64,000 bases of DNA from Camelus bactrianus (Eukaryota; Chordata; Mammalia; Artiodactyla; Camelidae): contig NC_133543.1 in NCBI RefSeq assembly GCF_048773025.1, positions 58,566,104 to 58,630,103 of the forward strand, written 5' to 3'. This document shows, one piece after another, positions 55,051 to 64,000 of this stretch; position 1 is the stretch's first letter, and each line of letters starts with the position of its first letter. The position numbers and the translations under genes are program-made. Under the pieces are notes generated by a model, which did no database searches, was not told the DNA's origin, and was given only the letters and a program-made list of their open reading frames with translations.

Positions 55051-58000
55051 TTAAGTCAGGGTGAGCACTGCGCAGGTCTCCGCCATTCCTGACTTGTTTG
55101 TCGCTACACACCTGTACTCACCTTCATCATCTTTCACTAAGCTTGTAATGAACAGGTTGTGGAACCCTATGCCACTTTCCTCCGCACTGAACCTTGATCC
55201 TTGTACCAGTTTCCCATCTTTGTACCAGTAAACCGTAGGCCTCGGAGAGCCACGGACTAAACACTGGAAATACGCTGCTGTTCCTAATGGTGCACAACAG
55301 TCAGAAATTCCTTTGATAAACCTGGGAGGTCCCTCCACCACCTGAAATTCAAAAAAGCTGTCTGCATATTTGCTCTTTAAGACTAATTCTTCCTTCAAAC
55401 TGCTTAAAGTCACTTTACTTTTCTTTGACATCAGAGCAAACATCTCAGAATCTCCCATGGTGAGGAATCCCCGACAGATTGCCTCCCCTACACAATTCAC
55501 AGCTCTGCACCTGTATGTTGCACTGTCAGAAAGACAGACGTTGCGAATTTTAAGGGTATGACTTCCATTCTCCTCACTCATTGCATATTTAATGTCATCT
55601 GGCTCAATACACATATATTCTTTATACCATTTAACTTCAGGAGTAGGGACCCCTATGACTGAACATTTGAACACAGCATCTGAATTTTCTGGAATTCTAA
55701 AATCACAAATAGGCATTATAAAGCGAGGAGGCATTTCGAATACTTCTAAGTCAATTTTTAAGTCTTTGTCTTCTTCCTCACTTGACGCCATAGCTGGACC
55801 TGCTAAGTTCAATGGAAGAACATCTAGACTCACAATCATGCTTTTATGATCGGGAGTAAATTCGGGAACTGTGACTATCTTCACTTGCTTCTCAAATTCT
55901 TTAACGTCTTTTTCACTCAATTCAACTTCTAGGACAATTTCTTGAGGAGAGGGTGTCCTTGATGATGCAGTGTTTTCCAAATCAAACTCCATGACATGCT
56001 GATGTGTTACTGGAGGTGGGAGTGCCACTGCTCTTTCTTTCGGGGGCACTACATCAACATTCGCAAAGCTCTTTGCTTCCCCTATGATGTTTACAGCATG
56101 GCACATATACTCTCCCCCATCTCCTTTTTGAATGTTAGCAATTTCCAAAGAACACACATTCCCCACCCTTTCTATTTTGATCCTCTCATCTGGCTCGAGC
56201 AAAGATTTATTTCGATACCATTTCACACCAGGAACTGGAAGGCCCTCAACTTCAACAATGAAGCCCAAGGTTGTGTTTTCATAGATCTTCCGTTTTGTCA
56301 GAGGTTCGATAAAAGATGGAGGCATTTCATTGTCTTTTGGTTCAATGGCTTCACTGGGCGTGCCAAATGAATCCGAACGCCACATTTCATAAGCTGAGCT
56401 TCTTTCTTCTGTAGGTGTCTGGAAATGCTCACTTGATGGACTGTCCTCCCTTTCTATTTTTGATGGGTACCTTTTAAAGTTTCCAGCAAGGTTTTGTCCT
56501 CCAGTAGGAATAGAGTATCTTTCAACTGTTTCTCCTCCTAAAAGTGTAGAATCTCTCTCTAGTGTCTCCCCTGGGGGTGTGGAATATCTCTCTAGCGTCT
56601 CTCCTGGGGGTGTGGAATATCTCTCTAGCGTCTCTCCTGGGGGTGTGGAATATCTCTCTAGCGTCTCTCCTGGGGGTGTGGAGTATCTCTCTAGAGTCTC
56701 TCCTAGGGGTGTGGAATATCTTTCCAGTGTCTCTCCCGCAGGTGTGGAATATCTTTCTGCCACCTCACCTTCGGAAGGTGTCGAGTACCTTTCAGCAGCC
56801 TCCTCTAAAGGTGTGGTTCTTTCAATAGTCTCACCTCCCACATTTGTTGAGGGTTTTTTAGTTGTATCTGAAGGAGTAAAATATAAATCAGGAGATTTTG
56901 GAGTTTCAAAATGTTCAACAGAGGATGGTGGGGTGTAAAACTGATCTAGCTCAGAAATGTCTTCACTGCTTGTACTTGCCACATCAATTGAAACATCAGA
57001 TTCCGGAGAAAAAGGGCGACCTAGTGATTCCTGTTGTTGGTTGTAATACTCATACACAGTGTTGAAAGTTACTTCTTCAACCTCCATTGATGTGATCAAT
57101 TCACTCTGGACAAGTTCTGCCTTGGGTTTGGTGCCTCTAGTCTCAGGAACTTCATGCTTTCCAGCAGTAAGTAAGTATTGTGTTAGGGAGGGCTCAGATT
57201 CCGTTACTTCCATTGTATGTGCCTCATCCAATTTAGGAAGATTTTCAGAAGAACCAGTTTCTATCTTTTCTCTTTCCATAGTGAAGAAAGAGGTTTCATT
57301 TTGAACTTGAACTTCCTTGTAACATTTTTCTTCTCCATAGGCATCCGTTTTTTCACTTATTTGTTCACTCGGCTTCTGCTGTTCCTCAGTCATCGAGAAT
57401 GGAGAGCACTGACTCAGGGAGACTTTGCTGTGGAGCGTGTCTGCTTCCTGAACTTCACCTACGTGGTCTCCCCAGATTCCAGTGACATAGCCCTGAGTCC
57501 CTTGATCCTGCTTTTGAAATGATGCCAACTCTGGTTCCAAAGTATTTTCTTTCTCCATTTCACAAACCTCCAAAAGCTTTTCCTCACTTGCTGCTTTTTT
57601 CAAATGTGAAATGAAACTTCCATCTCCATTTTTCTCAGATATATCTGTTTCTCCTCCATCTGCAGAAGAGGTCTGAAGTTGGGCACGTGATTCACTACGG
57701 ATCTCCTCTGAAAAAGTTTTAAGAGACACAGTATTTAAAATTTCTAAATTTTGTTTCTGTATCTGTTGGACTTCTTTCTCCAAATCAAAGGCATTTTCAT
57801 CACTACCACTTTTCTCCGTCATGATCCTATCTGAAAACTCCTTACTGCAAGAAATCTCTGGCTCAGCAAATATGTTACTTGGCACTCTTTGAGAGGTATT
57901 CTGTGTATCGGACGGTAATGCTTCAGTGCTAACAACTTCCTCTTTATATGGTGTTTCCTGCTGATGCCTAGTTTCTGGCTCTTGAAACTCCTTAGCAGGA

Positions 58001-61000
58001 TCTCCTAAATGAGAATACATTTGTTTTAGCACAAATACAATGTTCTCAGCATCTGTTGTTTCAGAAGCAGGATGCTGAGTTTTCAAATAAGCTTCCTCTG
58101 GTTGATCACTATCTAATTCTTGAAATTTTGTATCTGCATTTTCTATTTGAGCATCATGGTGCTTTAGGTCAATTGTAACAGGTGCTTCCTGTTCAGCTCT
58201 TTCAGAAACTGCAGATTGATCTAGAAGACCTATTTCCCTCTGTTGTTCCCTCTCTTGTACTTCAAATTCCTTATGAGTCTGAGAAGAAAGCAGTCTTAAA
58301 TTCATCACAACATTAGATGAATCTGGTTCAGCGTTTGGAGACACTTCCTCTGCCTGATACATATTTGTGTCTAGGTTACTCAATCTTGATTCATTTTGCT
58401 TTAATGAAAAGTCTTTGTCATCGAGCTTCTTTGGAGGAGGATTCACAAATGATTTCTTGGTAGGTCTTTTTTCTAGAAATCCTTTTTCCACGTGTTGTAA
58501 TTTTTCAAATGCAATGATTCTATGCTTCACCTTCTTTCCTGGGTAGTATCTCTCCTCACCAAAAGGCTCTTCATATACAATGATGGATGATTCTTTGGTA
58601 TTGTAAGTATCAGAGGTTCTCTCAGGAGGGATATTCGACAAATAGTCACTTTGGGCATATTCTTGCACACTTCCCCTTTCTGGTTCACTGAGTTCTCCAA
58701 AATCATTTCTAACCTCTTTCCTAATTTTAACTTCACCAAAATCATCAAGAAATGGATAAACAGTCCCCTCTGCTTGGTATAGTTTTGATTTTTCATTGAC
58801 ATGTTCCTCTTTCTCTTCATCCTGACATCGTATGAGTTCAGCTCTGACAGGTTTGTTGATTCTTACAGATCTAGAGACACCTTGCACAAATCGGGGAAGT
58901 TTTTCTCTGGAAGATGTACAAGAAACTGGACCTTTCTGGTCTATCTGTTCAACTGTCTCAAGGCTTTGAAAATATTCTCTTACGGAATATTCTTTTATAT
59001 TGGACTGTGGAGTAAAAGGACCAGCTGGATAATCATAAAAATGTGCTCTTACAGATTCTCCTGGAATTTGTTGATCTTCAGAATACCTGGCAGAAATTCT
59101 ACCCATATTTTCTAATTGACTATATTCCCTGTGAGTGACAGGGTCCACTGTTAGCTCTGAAACACTCTCAACTGTTCCAGAATTGTTTTCAGCAACACAC
59201 TTATATTTTCCAGAATCTTGAGAATGAACGTCATGAATATATAACCTGTGGCTGCAATTAACTTCTTCAAACTGAAACTTCTGGTTCTGCTTTAAAAGGA
59301 CTCCATTTTGAAACCACGTCACGACTGGTTTAGGCTCACCGGACAGTAAACACTCAAGGACTATGGACTCTCCTTCTCTACACCTGGCATGCTTTGGCAT
59401 TTCTTGTAACAGTTCTGGCGGCTCATTAGTAATGTCAGACGAAAATATAAACTTGTGTTTTGGTGACTGAGGTGTTGCCTTAGGCGCCACCTCCTCGAGT
59501 TGAAATAATTCTCTTGACTCTTTATCTTGTTCTGGGGTAGGAGTAGCTGCTGTTATCTGAATTTCTACTGGAAATGAAAGCAATTCTACATCTGCAGAGA
59601 GAGGAGCTGGTGGGTTAGTCCTTAACACATCCTCTTGTCTCAAGGATGGATGAATGCTTTTTGCTTGATCAAATACCAACATCAGCTCTTCTTCCTCATC
59701 AGTGTAGTCATGCAACACGGGGACTCTACGTGCTCCGACATCATGCCTTTGTTTTGCTTTCACTACAAGTGTACCAGCTGTCTTTACTGTTCCATATTGG
59801 TTAAACAGCACACAGGTAATAGAACCTTCATTTTGAGGAAGAACGGAAGAAAACGTTAAAGTGGAATAGTTCTCGAAGGTATGAGTGATAAAGCCTCGAT
59901 TACGTGGGACTGGTACATCATTGTTATACCATGTCACTATGGGTGGGGGATAGCCTTGAAAATGACACACAAATTCGCAACTGTCACCTTCATAAACCTC
60001 TTGAGATTCAATTTCTTGAAGAAATGAAGGTGGGCAACGTTGAGGACGGTTTTGGAAAGAACTTTCAAAAAATCTTGTGGTTTTGTCTTCCTGTTCAGTT
60101 ATGAATTCGTCAACTTTTGTGGAAATGGGGTGTTCCAATTCTCTCAAATCATCTTGTCTAATTCTTTCACTATCTAGCTCTTCATTTTCTTTAATAGTTA
60201 TGATTGTATCAAAAGAGTCACTGGTATATGGCATAATAACTTGAGGCACCTTTTCTGGGGTCTCATATATTTCCTCGTTCTGACTTACATCCATGAGATC
60301 TTTAGATGGCCCTACAATGTCAGTTTTGGTCATCACTTCATCAAGTTGTTCTCTTGCTTGGATATTCTCATTTACTGGACTCTTACCATATAAATGGCCT
60401 GTTGATAGGTCTTCTCTTAGAAATGCCTCATGGCTCATTCTCATTTCAGTCTGTAGAATTTCCTCATCAACAGTGGTCTGAAAGCTGGTGGGAGGTTCTC
60501 CAGAGTCTACATTTTGACCCATTAGATTAGGCAGGATGTGTGGATCTTGGACAACACCTTCAGCTGAACTATCTGCCTTGTCATTATCATCAGCTAGATC
60601 AGCTACAGACCTGCTTTGTATTTCCTCTCTAGAGAACACCATGTCCGTACCACTATCTTCACTTCTCAGAGTTCTTGAGCTTATTTCAGATGACATCTCC
60701 AACAGAGATAATTTCCTTTTCTCCATTAAAATTTTTCTAGCCTCCCGTAAACGTTGCAACTTCATTTTGGTCTCCTCGTCCAGGAAACTTTCACCCACAT
60801 TCAGCCATCCCCTTATGTCAGATTTACTTTCTAAATATTCTTCACCACACATTAAGGTTGTTCTCTTGCCAGGACTTACTGTCTTAAAGTGTATAGTTCG
60901 CCTTATTCCCTGCTGCTCCACGTCTCGTTTCTTGTTAAAGGGAGAGCCAGTAAACCTCAGGTCAACCGTTATCCTATCTTCTCTACTTTCAGCCAAAGCC

Positions 61001-61502
61001 TCCATGTTTTCATGTGTCTGTTCTGCCCTTTTCAGAAATTCTAAATATTTCTCATCTTGCCCTCTCTGAATAACAAGCAACGAGGCAGTTGATTCAGCAG
61101 ACCCTTCACTATTAATTGCTAATAATCTGTAACTTCCAGAATCTCTATCTTGGACCCTTTTCACCTCTAAGCTAGAAGAGTGATGATGTAAATCACTCTC
61201 TGTTTTTATAACCCGACGAAGGCCTGCTGGGATAGGTCGATTGTTATGAAACCAAGTCATTTCTGGAGTTGGACAGGCAATTAATCTACATGTAAAGACA
61301 ACAGGTTCGCCCTCTAAAACATATTTAAACGTAAGTTTTTGGGTAAAAGAAGGCTTGAAATATTCAGGCCAGGAGCTTGTAGATGATATTCTACTCGCAT
61401 ATCTTTTAGCAGCCATGGAGCTGTGGTCTAGATGTTCAGAATCTGAGAAGGCATCCCGGGCATCTCGATCTGAATGTTCAGATTCTTCCTCAGAGGACAA
61501 TT
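55051..61502 (-). CDS. TTN: Novex-3 terminal exon of titin
   Basis: A 6452-bp exon that ends the short novex-3 titin isoform (about 700 kDa in human). The acceptor TTTTTTCCAG is followed by AATTGTCC, read E|LSSEEESEHSDR, so it continues from the exon at 62580-62636; the first residue is not a start codon. Ig domains lie at about residues 46-145, 489-580, 691-785, 1725-1815, 1922-2013 and 2055-2149, with long acidic unique regions between. An 11-residue array GETLERYSTPP lies near 1589-1654. The protein ends in VLTLT and TAA at 55051-55053, with no donor needed. The C-terminal Ig domains of human novex-3 bind obscurin, and the isoform stays near the Z-disk and I-band because it lacks the A-band part. 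It is spliced as an alternative to the N2B exon path. Confidence 0.97.
56539..56736 (-). repeat. TTN: 33-bp coding minisatellite in novex-3
   Basis: Six tandem units of 33 bp encode GETLERYSTPL, four copies of GETLERYSTPP, then GETLERDSTLL. Degenerate units extend on both sides (AERYSTP before, GGETVERYSIPT after). Central units are nearly identical in DNA, which points to recent copying. Repeating SxP/YSTPP sites are possible kinase targets (inference). Confidence 0.95.
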
Positions 61503-62579
61503 CTGGAAAAAAGTTAAATTATAAAGCATTTTACTATTTTCCATAGGATTTGAAAAAGTTGAAAATAAATGAAATTGCAAAAATAGGAAATAAAATAAAG
61601 TGCATGCTACAGATTCTCACAAATCCAGAAAAAAAATTCACTCACCATATTTGTTCGAATAAACGCAACACCATGCTCTGTTTAAAAGATTCTGACACGA
61701 AAATCGTTCGTTGTCTGGTCTTTTCTTCAAACTGCTGAAATTTCTTCTTGAACAAGCAAAAATGCATTTCAAAATAACATGTTCCTGTGCATATTTGTTT
61801 TGAGAGCGGGAAAACCTTGTTCTTTTGATGGCTAAGAGGAAAATCTTACCTGACTTGCAGAGAGTGGAATAAACGCCCTTTCTGATCCTTTTGATTGTAG
61901 ATTAAATTATTATATTTTTGGAGAATTAACTATTTAAAATATATATATACAAGAACTATAATCAGAAATAATCAGCTAAAATAAAATGAGAAGGCGTTTA
62001 TTCGAACTAATACAGCCACAAAGTCATGATGTTATGCAAAGAAAAGCAGGCAATAAGGATCACATAAGGCAGCTATCTGCAAGCCAGTGTAAGAGACATA
62101 TCAATGTTAAAATGATGTATGTGCATGAAGTGTAAACCAGAATGGGAATGTAACATTTTCACACACCCTGAAGAAAGTAGCATTTCATGACATTGCATTC
62201 TGAAAATGACAGCTAGGTTATTGTCTATTGTTCAGTTTAATTCACTGTGATTTTGAAAACAAATTCCTACTTCATGATTTCATGCAGTAAGATGACGACT
62301 TTTCCTAAGACACGCTTTTGAAAGTGGCTGCAAACACAAAGTTGAATGTGGCTGATAAATTTTACATACAAGATTTTAAATCACCATAAAATAAATTACT
62401 GGGAAATGCATGTAACCATCAGCATACTACATCAGGCATGCGACATAGTAATATATACTCGAAGAGATATATTTGTACATCTGTGTCATTTTTCTCAATG
62501 ATACTAACAGAAGGCAGATCAAGGATTCTATTAATCCTTCAGAATTTCTATTTAAATCTCACATTCAGTGTAACAATAC
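61503..62579 (-). other. Intron between the shared exon and novex-3, 1.1 kb
   Basis: Contains a 14-bp inverted repeat pair (61653-61666 and 61994-62007) with a third partial copy at 61867-61876, and an isolated consensus-like donor at 61848-61850. No exon recognised. Confidence 0.5.
61653..62007. repeat. Inverted-repeat pair, possible short DNA-transposon remnant
   Basis: GTTCGAATAAACGC at 61653-61666 is exactly inverted at 61994-62007. A direct partial copy GAATAAACGC lies at 61867-61876. The outer flanks (TATTT and TTA/TAA) also pair partly. The family is not recognised; chance is possible, though 14 exact bases with two CpGs are unlikely by chance over such a short span. Confidence 0.35.
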
Positions 62580-62636
62580 CTTTCATCTCCATCTCAATCT
62601 CCTGTCCAATCCCCTCATACAAAATCGATTCAGGGG
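62580..62636 (-). CDS. TTN: Short exon before novex-3 and N2B, 19 residues
   Basis: Starts APESILYEGIGQEIEMEM and ends K with a split G. The last G fits both E|LSSEEE of novex-3 and E|FSSSLL of N2B, so this is the branch exon for the two isoforms. The acceptor is CCATTCTAG and the donor AAAG|GTATTG. Confidence 0.9.
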
Positions 62637-63172
62637 CTAGAATGGAAAAACATATAAAGAGATTTTAATGTTTAATTCTGTATACTTTCTGCATCAATTA
62701 ATGATTTATGCAATTACAATTTTCTCTTTATTATAATAATAGAAAACTACATCCCACAAATGCATCCCCCCAAATCCATGCCAAACAAATCAATGAGCTG
62801 ATGAAGTACATGACAACGTTGACAGAAAGACTTTAAAACAATTTTATTTTAGGTTCTCTGTGCAATTTCCTCTTTTAGTTCTGTAATTCCCCATGCCTTT
62901 TACATGCATTGAGAAGAGCAATCCACAAACTAAAGGAACATATATTTTAAATGTCTTGACTGAAAACTTGCTAAGAGATGAAATCACGTTTAGAAGGAAC
63001 ATGCATTTTCTGATTCGCCACTCTTAACTGAGGGCTATTCTCAGTTTTCTCTGCAGAATTAAGAGTTTTCTGCTAGTAAATACACCCTGGATTTGAACCA
63101 CCTTTAAAACTTTAAACTACACAAAGTCCAATAATAAAGAGCAAAACAAAGACTCCTCAATTCAAAATTGCT
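62637..63172 (-). other. Non-coding stretch between candidate novex exon and shared exon
   Basis: No exon recognised. A possible donor AAAG|GTGGTT at 63100-63102 would give a 373-bp novex-type exon, but the frame up to it carries stops. Confidence 0.4.
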
Positions 63173-63178
63173 TTTATT
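63173..63178 (-). terminator. Poly(A) signal AATAAA after candidate exon
   Basis: AATAAA on the minus strand, 154 nt after the stop of the candidate exon at 63332-63474, followed within about 60 nt by T- and GT-rich sequence as expected for cleavage sites. Confidence 0.35.
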
Positions 63179-63331
63179 ACATAAGGAAAAGACACAGCCT
63201 TTAGACTCAATGGTCTCTGGGTGGCTTCTGGAGAAAGAGGGTGCCCGGGTACCACTCTCAGTCTCTGGTCCGCGTGACACGTCAGTGTGCTTGACGCCGT
63301 TTCTCAGTTCCTCGTGGTCTTCGACATGAAA

Positions 63332-63474
63332 TTAACGACAAACTTGATTTTTTTTGGACAATTCTCTCTTTATTTCACAGGTTGTTTTAATTTGGGACTC
63401 TCTGAGTGTTTTAATATTTTCAGTGTCTAAATCAAGGGTAATTTTGGTAACTGCTTTGGTTTGTGATTCTTTTG
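63332..63474 (-). CDS. TTN: Candidate novex-type alternative exon with early stop
   Basis: A strong acceptor (TTTATTCTTACCCAG) opens a phase-1 frame reading AKESQTKAVTKITLDLDTEN, then a 27-residue tail ending KKNQVCR and TAA at 63332-63334. The composition is titin-like (Lys, Glu, Thr). Human titin has alternative exons novex-1 and novex-2 just before the shared exon, in the same place. Past the stop the same frame stays open for about 75 codons (FHVEDHEELRNGVK and on), so either a longer novex exon has gained a stop or this is a short terminal exon. No transcript evidence. Confidence 0.5.
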
Positions 63475-64000
63475 CTGGGTAAGAATAAAGTTAGGAAAAG
63501 GAATGCATTCGCTGTGTTTGGAAGAGTAAAACACATGCGGAATTTAGAGAAGATGAAATGTCATTAGGATGAGAGGGGAAGCAGCATGTTAATTCCCAAA
63601 CTTAAGATATGATATGTCTATGCTCAGTATGCACATAAGAACTTGACTCAAACAGACTTAGGGGATTTCACATTCCTACTTGATTTTTGTGGATAACTAT
63701 GTAAAGTTATTAGCTACCCCTCCAAAAAGAGGAACAGATCAAGACTGAACTATATGAGATAATTAGACAACTGTGCCTGATCACTCTTCAAACACTTAGA
63801 AGTGGGCTTATCTTTTAACTTTCTTAAGCACAGCAGTCTGGGCTTTCCCAGGGAAAAAAACAAAGCTCATGCTCCAAGAACATTTTAATAATATAATCAG
63901 TTAGAACTGAGTGAACTGGAAATCCTGAAGCAAATCCACCCTGGAAACAGGATCATCAAGCACTGTCCTATGGCATTAGTTTCTTTAGGAAGCAAGTTGA
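63475..64000 (-). other. Intron at the 5-prime edge of the window
   Basis: Contains the polypyrimidine tract of the candidate novex exon; no further exon recognised up to 64000. Confidence 0.6.

Larger units (their letters stand above)
1..64000 (-). other. TTN: Titin gene (TTN), internal I-band portion, partial at both ends
   Basis: Titin is the giant elastic filament of striated muscle, running from Z-disk to M-line; this window encodes most of its I-band spring. The minus strand carries Ig exons with EPPxF starts, a core Trp and a DxGxYxC motif, followed by N2A and PEVK exons in the known titin order. Exon borders given below were read by eye as minus-strand AG acceptors and GT donors and checked for frame. 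Nearly every exon starts and ends in phase 1 (a split codon G|NN). Introns of about 300-500 bp in which I see nothing beyond splice sites are 3589-3987, 6421-6787, 6851-7290, 11359-11672, 11733-12143, 19947-20378, 24300-24719 and 43408-43817. Domain numbers I24-I83 are counted from the N2B and N2A landmarks and agree at both ends. The gene start and the A-band and M-band parts lie outside the window. Confidence 0.98.

Noticed and set aside
55996-56370. Plus-strand open frame of 124 codons opposite novex-3
   Set aside because: Also a shadow of titin coding sequence; its composition reflects the reverse complement of Ig-coding DNA.
60536-61069. Plus-strand open frame of 177 codons opposite novex-3
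   Set aside because: It is the antisense shadow of a long, clearly coding titin exon, with no recognisable protein features or splice context.
62637-63101. Full-length novex-2 exon (576 bp in human)
   Set aside because: There is not enough room for it between the candidate novex exon and the shared exon, and the frames carry stops.
1-64000. Plus-strand antisense lncRNA (TTN-AS1)
   Set aside because: Human has an antisense RNA over TTN, but no promoter, exon pattern or poly(A) evidence for it could be read here.

Overview
The whole 64 kb window lies inside one host gene, titin (TTN), read from the minus strand: transcription runs from position 64000 down to position 1. The protein fragments read on the minus strand match mammalian titin closely over several thousand residues (from memory of the human protein; no alignment was run). 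The likely organism is a camelid. A SINE at 54176-54326 with an alanine-tRNA-like head matches the camelid vic-1 type as I remember it and has a perfect 16-bp target duplication. The species call rests on that one repeat.

Layout in transcript order, high to low coordinates. At 63332-63474 is a candidate novex-type alternative exon with an early stop and a poly(A) signal. At 62580-62636 is the small exon that can join either novex-3 or N2B. At 55051-61502 is the giant novex-3 terminal exon: six Ig domains, long unique regions, an 11-residue tandem array and a stop. At 48458-51199 is the N2B exon (I24, I25, N2B unique sequence, I26). At 47406-47684 is I27 and at 45024-45587 is I28-I29. Then 50 single-Ig exons (I30-I79) run from 44487 to 17673. 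The N2A element (linker, I80, UN2A helix, I81, I82, I83) covers 17103-12278. The first 18 PEVK exons cover 12170-278.

The exon lengths of the Ig array show three six-domain super-repeats followed by three ten-domain super-repeats. Almost all exons are phase 1 at both ends, so skipping keeps the frame. This fits the known switch between short stiff (N2B) and long compliant (N2A, N2BA) titins. Only the N2A core breaks the rule.

The gene product is the I-band spring of the sarcomere: tandem Ig chains and PEVK extend on stretch, N2B adds a cardiac spring, and N2A is a signalling hub. Novex-3 ends the protein early. No other protein gene, RNA gene, CRISPR array or virus-derived element was recognised. 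The less expected items are a decayed PEVK-like exon, a possible donor-site shift in the glutamate-rich PEVK exon, a branch-point-like microsatellite, two short tandem duplications and an inverted-repeat motif near novex-3.
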